10,311 nt of DNA from Robiginitomaculum sp. GTDB taxonomy: Bacteria; Pseudomonadota; Alphaproteobacteria; Caulobacterales; Maricaulaceae. Both the position numbers and the translations under genes were made by a program. The notes beneath the pieces were generated by a model. That model saw only the letters and a program-made list of their open reading frames with translations. It was not told where the DNA came from and searched no databases. The stretch covers positions 1-10,311 of the forward strand of contig JAKITZ010000071.1 of the NCBI GenBank assembly GCA_021647805.1, read 5' to 3'. Positions 5,884 through 10,311 of this stretch are shown piece by piece (position 1 is the stretch's first letter; every line of letters begins with the position of its first letter).

Positions 5884-6570
5884 TTATCGCGGTAAACGAT
5901 AACCACCTGATTCGGTCAATAAAATCCGTGCTTCACCGGGATCAGTCTCAATTTTTTGTCGTAGGCGATAAATATGAGTTTCCAGTGTGTGGGTGGTAAC
6001 ATTGGCATTATAACCCCAAACTTCGTGTAATAATTCGTCACGTAATACCGGCTTGCCACCAGCTCGATAAAGGTATTTCAAAATTCCGGTTTCTTTTTCA
6101 GTAAGCCTGATTTTTCGATCGTCCTTGGTCAATAATTGCTTCATGCTCGGGCGAAACGTATATGGACCAACAGTAAACACCGCTTCTTCACTTTGCTCAA
6201 ATGAGCGCAAATGCGCTCGAATTCTTGCCAGTAAGACATTGAACTTAAACGGCTTTAGAACATAATCATTAGCACCAGCATCAAGCCCCAATACTTGGTC
6301 GGCATCGGTTTTTGCGCCAGTTAGCATTAAGATCGGTATTGCAACACCGGATTTTCGCAACACTTTGCAGACCTCGCGCCCATCCATATCAGGAAGATCA
6401 ACATCAAGCAGAATAACATCGACCCGCTCTGATTTGGCTAACGAGACACCATCGCCGGCAGTACTTGCGGAAACAGTGGTAAACTCATCGTGCAAGTCAA
6501 ATTGCTCGCACAGAGTTTCTCGTAGATCATCATCATCATCAATGACTAGGATTGTTTTTTTCGTGTTCAT
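5884..6570 (-). CDS. cenR: OmpR-family response regulator, CenR-like
   Basis: A 228-residue two-domain regulator. The receiver domain (about 5-120) has the acidic pocket in the DDDDD run at 11-15, phosphoacceptor D56 (ILLDVDLPD), T84 (LMLTG) and K106 (VLKPF), so it should be phosphorylated normally. The C-terminal winged helix (about 131-227) has TEKE (157-160), the EVWGYNANVTTHTLETHIYR recognition region (183-202) and a SGGYRL hairpin. The receiver-linker motif FTVGPYTFRP (132-141) and this DNA-binding segment match what I remember of CenR/OtpR, the envelope regulator of Caulobacter, Brucella and Rhizobium. A position between xthA and a small YkuD protein also agrees with that memory. No histidine kinase is adjacent. 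The family call is near certain; orthology to CenR is likely but rests on recall. Confidence 0.93.
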   Translation of the reverse strand: MNTKKTILVIDDDDDLRETLCEQFDLHDEFTTVSASTAGDGVSLAKSERVDVILLDVDLPDMDGREVCKVLRKSGVAIPILMLTGAKTDADQVLGLDAGANDYVLKPFKFNVLLARIRAHLRSFEQSEEAVFTVGPYTFRPSMKQLLTKDDRKIRLTEKETGILKYLYRAGGKPVLRDELLHEVWGYNANVTTHTLETHIYRLRQKIETDPGEARILLTESGGYRLPR

Positions 6571-6607
6571 AAAAACAATATGCGATTAAGCACCCTATCT
6601 TGCAAGC

Positions 6608-6713
6608 TATACTCCATCAATCCAAAAAGTGGTTGCCTGTTTTTGGTTAAGTTGATGAATAACAAAGATAAATTATACCAAAAACACGGTTTAATTTAGT
6701 GTTTTTGGTATGG
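6608..6713 (+). repeat. Dispersed palindromic intergenic repeat, copy B
   Basis: The second copy of the 106-bp unit at 3588-3693, same strand, no gaps. The longest unchanged block is the TTTTTGGTTAAGTTGATG right arm of hairpin 1. Hairpin 2 is better preserved than in copy A: 6675-6687 and 6699-6711 form a perfect 13-bp stem (ATACCAAAAACAC / GTGTTTTTGGTAT) over 11 bases. Between copies, several changes sit in the GC centre of hairpin 1. The copy fills most of the 174-bp divergent spacer between the response regulator and the YkuD gene, so it overlaps where their promoters should be. Confidence 0.88.
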
Positions 6714-6744
6714 TTTTTGTACCAGAACACGGTAATGTGATTAA

Positions 6745-7245
6745 ATGAGGTTTATTTTACAAAAAGACAGGTTGCTGTGGAGCAGCGAAAATTGTCGTGT
6801 TGCCACTGGTGGCGGAGGATTGATAGCACAAGAGGTAAAATGCGAGGGCGATAGAGCAACCCCAGCCGGAGTTTACAGCCTTAGGCGAGTTTTATATCGT
6901 AAAGATCGACTTTTAAGTCCGCAAACAAACCTTACCTGTCGGCAAATAAACGAAGATGATGGTTGGTGTGATGACCCTGATGATTCGGCATATAACCGTC
7001 CGGTTTTTTTGCCGTATAAAGCTTCTTGTGAAGAATTATATCGTAAAGACCATGTGTATGACCTGTTGGTGGTGTTAGGCCACAATGATAATCCGCCGGT
7101 TTTGGGTTTGGGTAGTGCAATCTTTTTGCATTTGGCAAGAGCGGATTATTTGCCAACCCGAGGGTGTTTGGCGGTATCTGAAGGTGATTTGCGGCAAATA
7201 CTAGCTGTAGCAGACAAAACTAGCACGATTGAAATTCCACTTTAA
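6745..7245 (+). CDS. YkuD-type L,D-transpeptidase-like protein, no signal peptide
   Basis: A 166-residue protein made up of little more than the YkuD catalytic domain. The active-site signature HLARADYLPTRGCLAVSEGDL has H129 and the nucleophile C141 in the expected H-x(n)-[ST]-x-G-C arrangement. Upstream it has EGDRATPAGVYSL (34-46), a YkuD strand also seen in related proteins. YkuD enzymes form or cut 3-3 peptidoglycan crosslinks, or attach proteins to peptidoglycan, in the periplasm. This one has no signal peptide or membrane helix. Its start at ATG 6745 has no better upstream alternative in view. It may be exported another way, act in the cytoplasm, or have a different substrate. It is divergent from the CenR-like regulator, which suggests shared envelope control (inference). 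Confidence 0.88.
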   Translation: MRFILQKDRLLWSSENCRVATGGGGLIAQEVKCEGDRATPAGVYSLRRVLYRKDRLLSPQTNLTCRQINEDDGWCDDPDDSAYNRPVFLPYKASCEELYRKDHVYDLLVVLGHNDNPPVLGLGSAIFLHLARADYLPTRGCLAVSEGDLRQILAVADKTSTIEIPL

Positions 7246-7263
7246 TGTGAAGTTTACACCAAC

Positions 7264-7292
7264 TTGGTCTTTTAATACCTTAGAACTATGTC
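7264..7292 (+). promoter_or_regulatory. Candidate promoter of the SRP RNA
   Basis: TTGGTC (7264-7269), a 17-bp spacer, and TATGTC (7287-7292) form a weak sigma70-like pair. It would start transcription near 7299-7301, just where the SRP RNA begins. The better-looking TATATA box at 7293-7298 has no -35 match at the right distance. The pair lies in the short gap between the YkuD stop and the RNA. Confidence 0.4.
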
Positions 7293-7300
7293 TATATAAG

Positions 7301-7400
7301 CCCCAGAGACTGGCGGCGGGCGAGACCCTCGCCAACCCGGTCAGGTCCGGAAGGAAGCAGCCGCAACGAGTTTTTCTTGGGTCGTCGTTCAGTCTCTACT
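7301..7400 (+). ncRNA. ffs: Signal recognition particle RNA (4.5S, bacterial small type)
   Basis: The hallmark apical domain is exact: GGTCAGGTCCGGAAGGAAGC, with the GGAA tetraloop at 7349-7352 closed by TCC/GGA and the AGG…AGCA internal loop that binds Ffh. An outer helix pairs AGAGACTG (7305-7312) with CAGTCTCT (7390-7397), which fixes the ends to within a few bases. At about 100 nt it is the small bacterial form without an Alu domain. With Ffh it targets membrane and secreted proteins to FtsY and the Sec translocon. TTTTT at 7406-7410 follows the outer helix and may end the transcript. The RNA gene directly precedes dnaX, an arrangement also known in Bacillus (scr-dnaX). Confidence 0.96.
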
Positions 7401-7434
7401 TGCTCTTTTTACTGGTTCGCGGCATTTTCAGTGT

Positions 7435-9228
7435 ATGAGCGAATCTGATATTGAAGAAACGACAGAAACCACAGAAACTAACGAGCGGGAAAACCCCGAT
7501 CAGGACAGCATGTTTGCTGATGGTGAAACGGGTGCTGGCAAAACAATGGCAAAAGAAACAATTGCTACTTACCAGGTTTTAGCACGCAAATACCGCCCCT
7601 CGAATTTTAGTGACCTTATTGGCCAGCAACCGATGGTGCATACTTTAACCAATGCATTTGCTGCTGGTCGAATTGCCCATGCGTTTATGCTAACCGGAGT
7701 GCGCGGTGTTGGTAAAACCACGACCGCGCGATTGCTGGCGCGGGCGCTTAACTATCAAAGCGAGACAATAGATAAACCAGCAATGAACCTTGATCCACCG
7801 GGGGTGCATTGTCAGCAAATTACTGCCTCAAGGCACATGGATGTGATGGAGATGGATGCGGCATCGCATACCGGAATTGCTGATATACGGGAAATTCTTG
7901 ATGGTGTGCGTTATGCTCCGGTTTCGGCGCGCTATAAAGTTTATATCATTGATGAAGTGCATATGCTTTCAAAGCCGGCGTTTAATGCATTGCTTAAAAC
8001 CCTTGAAGAACCGCCACCTCATGCGATCTTTATTTTGGCCACTACTGAAATTCGAAAAGTTCCGGTAACGATACTATCGCGCTGCCAACGATTTGATTTA
8101 GCTCGAGTCGGAGCCGAAGAAATGGTTAGTCATTTACAGCGAATTGCTAAAATAGAGGGCTATAGGGTAAACAAAGCCGGCCTAAACTTAATAGCTAGGG
8201 CTTCTGAGGGTTCGGTTCGTGATGCTTTGTCAATTCTTGACCAAGCTTTGGTTCAATCTTCGGATACAGAAATTGCCGCCGAAGACATTCGGCTAATGCT
8301 GGGTTTGGCAGATCGTGGCCGGGTGCTTGATTTATTTGCATTGGTTATGCGCGCTGATGTCTCTGGCGCACTTGGCGAATTGCGCGAACAATATGAAATG
8401 GGTGCTGATCCGGTGGTGATCACTACCGATTTATTGGATCACTGCCATCAAATCACCAGAGCAAAAGCATTAGATGAAGCGGCTGATTTATCGGAATATG
8501 GTTCGGCAGCGGATCTGGTGCGTGAGCTGGCCGGCACCTTGTCGATGGGCCAATTAACTAGAAGCTGGCAAATGTTGTTAAAAGCTTCAGGCGAAATACG
8601 AGTTGCTCCAGACCCACTGGCGGCGCTTGAAATGGCATTGATCCGGCTTTGTGTGGCAGCTGATCTGCCCTCTCCGGAAGATGCGGCGCGCCAGTTACGT
8701 AACAATAATAATAAAACAACTGAGCCTGCCCAAAATCAAACCGCTTCCGCTACGCAAAAAGAAGGCTCTGCGCCAAAGGCTGTTGGTAATTTGGCAATAG
8801 CAACGCAAAGCGTTCAAGATCCACAACCTGTTTTAGAAACAAAGCAAGAAACACAGCCAAAAGCACCACAAACATTTACGCAATTATTGCAATTATTGGA
8901 AGAAAAACGCGAACTGCCGGTTTTAAACCAACTTGAAAGCTATGTTCGTTTGATCAGTTATCAACCAGGAGCAATTAGCTTTGCGCCGCAAACTGGTGCG
9001 CCGGATAATTTGGCGACGGAGTTGTCACAACAATTACAAACAATTACCGGAATAAGCTGGTTAATTAGCTCTGATAAGAATGGGCAGGGCGAAGACACTG
9101 TTTTGCAACTAAGAAATGAAGCCAAAAAACAAGACTTGGAAAAAACCTTAGCCGACGAAAATGTACAAGGGGTTTTGGCAGCCTTTTCGCAAGCAAAAAT
9201 AATACGGATATTGGATCCAGAAAATTAA
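7435..9228 (+). CDS. dnaX: DNA polymerase III subunit tau/gamma
   Basis: A 597-residue clamp-loader ATPase that loads the beta clamp and, as tau, couples polymerase and helicase. The AAA+ core opens at YQVLARKYRP (46-55). It has Walker A GVRGVGKT (88-95), Walker B with sensor segment VYIIDEVHMLSK (169-180), the EEPP segment (191-194), LATTE (201-205), the SRC arginine finger (215-217) and sensor 2 in EGSVRDALS (258-266). The zinc-module region keeps only one cysteine (C126), as I recall for alphaproteobacterial DnaX. After about residue 420 comes a Q/N/T-rich linker, then a C-terminal domain (about 478-597). The 45-residue acidic N-terminal extension is the least certain part: ATG 7435 has no clear ribosome site, and ATG 7510 or 7546 would also keep the core whole. 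Confidence 0.96.
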   Translation: MSESDIEETTETTETNERENPDQDSMFADGETGAGKTMAKETIATYQVLARKYRPSNFSDLIGQQPMVHTLTNAFAAGRIAHAFMLTGVRGVGKTTTARLLARALNYQSETIDKPAMNLDPPGVHCQQITASRHMDVMEMDAASHTGIADIREILDGVRYAPVSARYKVYIIDEVHMLSKPAFNALLKTLEEPPPHAIFILATTEIRKVPVTILSRCQRFDLARVGAEEMVSHLQRIAKIEGYRVNKAGLNLIARASEGSVRDALSILDQALVQSSDTEIAAEDIRLMLGLADRGRVLDLFALVMRADVSGALGELREQYEMGADPVVITTDLLDHCHQITRAKALDEAADLSEYGSAADLVRELAGTLSMGQLTRSWQMLLKASGEIRVAPDPLAALEMALIRLCVAADLPSPEDAARQLRNNNNKTTEPAQNQTASATQKEGSAPKAVGNLAIATQSVQDPQPVLETKQETQPKAPQTFTQLLQLLEEKRELPVLNQLESYVRLISYQPGAISFAPQTGAPDNLATELSQQLQTITGISWLISSDKNGQGEDTVLQLRNEAKKQDLEKTLADENVQGVLAAFSQAKIIRILDPEN

Positions 9229-9238
9229 GGAAAAACCG

Positions 9239-9568
9239 ATGAAAGATATTAGCGGACTGATGAAACAGGCCAAGGAAATGCAAGAAAACTTGGCTAAGGC
9301 GCAAGAAAAACTTGCAGAAATAGAAGTGGTTGGCGAATCCGCTGGTGGTATGGTTTGCGTAACGCTAAACGGCAAAGGACAGGCTAAAGCAGTAAAAATT
9401 GAGCCGACATTTCTGGTTCCATCTGAGGTAGAGGTGTTAGAAGACTTAATTGTTGCCGCTCTAAATGATGCCAAGCGCAAAGTAGATCAAATAGCTGGAC
9501 AACAAATGGCTGATGCTGCAGGATCACTGGCTGGTATGATGCCACTGGGCATGAAATTACCATTTTAA
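9239..9568 (+). CDS. ybaB: YbaB/EbfC nucleoid-associated protein
   Basis: A 109-residue protein with the family layout. It has an N-terminal helix (MKDISGLMKQAKEMQENLAKAQEKL), a GESAGGMVCVTLNGKGQ beta section, a VLEDLIVAALNDAKRKV helix, and a methionine- and glycine-rich end (GSLAGMMPLGMKLPF). Dimers bind DNA with little sequence preference. The start is firm: TAAGGA at 9226-9231 overlaps the dnaX stop and lies 7 bases before the ATG. The 10-bp gap shows one operon with dnaX. In many bacteria recR comes next; here a different, exported protein follows. Confidence 0.96.
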   Translation: MKDISGLMKQAKEMQENLAKAQEKLAEIEVVGESAGGMVCVTLNGKGQAKAVKIEPTFLVPSEVEVLEDLIVAALNDAKRKVDQIAGQQMADAAGSLAGMMPLGMKLPF

Positions 9569-9595
9569 GGCCAGCTTCAAGCATTGGAGAAAAGC

Positions 9596-10311
9596 ATGCG
9601 TATAGTTTTAATTGGATTGTTGGTTTTTGTCTTTAGTGGGTTAAGCTTTACTGCATTGGCGCAATCGGATGAGATTATCGTTACTGGTTCGCGATTGGAA
9701 AATTATGATATTTACGCAGAAGAAGATGGTGTTCCGCCCCATATCACCATTAAAAAACGCGCCAGTTTTTTGGTGCTCTCGGTACGGGTCGAGGGTGATA
9801 CCCGCCAGACGGTAAAACGCGAAAAAGAAATTAGAACAAGTTTACGCAATATATTGCAAGCTGCTGAGCGTAATCCGAGTATCAGTCTTGGACATGGCAG
9901 TGAGTTTGTTGAGGACTTTACCAAACAAACCATAACAAAAGATTTGAGAGATGGTCGGCGAGCCGAAACTAGTCATATGGTCTTGTTGATTAAAACGCCG
10001 GTTGATGCAAATGAAATTACCTATTTGCAAGCTCTTACTATCATTGACAGATTTATTGCTTCGGTAAAACTTCAAGGTCGCACTGAAATTATAAAGCAAT
10101 CTCAACCTGTACTAAGTATTGTTAAACCGGAGAGGTTTCGCGGTGAACTGTTAGGTTTGATCGCAAATGATGCGCGTAATACTGCTGCAACTTTTGGCGA
10201 AGATTATGCCGTTCGGGCAACCAATATGTCCGGGCGAATTAGGTGGATTCAAAGCGGCAAGTTAACCCTGACCCTTTCTGTTCCGTATGGCCTGGAAGTG
10301 TTTCCAAAGCC
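9596..10311 (+). CDS. Exported protein with TonB-box-like N-terminus (incomplete at window end)
   Basis: An open frame of 238 residues runs off the window. ATG 9596 is preceded by GGAG at 9586-9589. A clear signal peptide (MRIVLIGLLVF…FTALA) would be cut after residue 22. The mature protein begins QSDEIIVTGSRLENYDIY, whose DEIIVTGSR resembles the TonB box of outer-membrane receptors (BtuB: DTLVVTA). The rest does not look like a plug and barrel. It is a mixed, soluble-looking domain with RETSH-like and TPVDANE segments (about 122-140), IDRFIASVK (150-158) and a paired GRIRWIQSGKLTLTLSVPYGLEVFP near the end. I vaguely recall short alphaproteobacterial proteins of this type annotated as TonB-related; function is unknown. 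It is 27 bp after ybaB and may be in that operon. Confidence 0.85.
   Translation, partial: MRIVLIGLLVFVFSGLSFTALAQSDEIIVTGSRLENYDIYAEEDGVPPHITIKKRASFLVLSVRVEGDTRQTVKREKEIRTSLRNILQAAERNPSISLGHGSEFVEDFTKQTITKDLRDGRRAETSHMVLLIKTPVDANEITYLQALTIIDRFIASVKLQGRTEIIKQSQPVLSIVKPERFRGELLGLIANDARNTAATFGEDYAVRATNMSGRIRWIQSGKLTLTLSVPYGLEVFPK

Noticed and set aside
7229..7438. 69-codon plus-strand frame covering the SRP RNA
   Set aside because: It lies over the SRP RNA, and the RNA structure fully explains the sequence; the translation resembles nothing.
8752..8764. Programmed frameshift site in dnaX that would give a short gamma form
   Set aside because: Only a run of five A followed by G is present (CAA AAA GAA), and it does not make the X-XXY-YYZ heptamer in the reading frame. 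A shift in either direction stops within about 15 codons, but any random shift could do that.

Overview
The window reads as a chromosomal segment of a fairly AT-rich alphaproteobacterium. The evidence is gene order as much as protein sequence. A divergent UbiH/COQ6-type flavoprotein start lies next to ftsK, then come lolA, an exonuclease III gene, a CenR-like response regulator and a small YkuD-fold protein, and finally SRP RNA–dnaX–ybaB. I recall this arrangement from Rhizobiales, Caulobacterales and Hyphomonadaceae-like genomes. DnaX also has the cysteine-poor zinc-module region I recall from alphaproteobacterial DnaX. I cannot place the organism below class level.

Layout. 1-98 (minus): N-terminus of a FAD monooxygenase, cut by the window edge. 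247-2541: ftsK (chromosome translocase). 2626-3405: lolA (lipoprotein chaperone) with an unusual E/P/V repeat linker. 3406-3758: non-coding, holding a C9 tract, a strong hairpin terminator and copy A of a dispersed palindromic repeat. 3759-4352: conserved-looking protein of unknown function. 4360-5184: xthA (AP endonuclease). 5185-5883: about 700 bp with no convincing gene, but with several palindromes, some inverted with respect to each other. 5884-6570 (minus): OmpR-family response regulator, CenR-like. 6571-6744: divergent intergenic region containing copy B of the dispersed repeat. 6745-7245: YkuD-type L,D-transpeptidase-like protein without a signal peptide. 7301-7400: SRP (4.5S) RNA. 7435-9228: dnaX. 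9239-9568: YbaB/EbfC nucleoid protein. 9596-10311: start of an exported protein whose mature N-terminus looks like a TonB box.

Most genes are housekeeping: chromosome segregation, DNA repair and replication, envelope lipoprotein sorting, envelope regulation and protein targeting. I did not find a defence system, integrase, transposase gene or CRISPR array. The less ordinary material is between and at the edges of genes. It comprises the two-copy, two-hairpin repeat (106 bp, ungapped, about 82% identical by hand count), the inverted-repeat mosaic after xthA, the repeat-expanded LolA linker, and the TonB-box-like motif on a protein that does not continue as a receptor plug.
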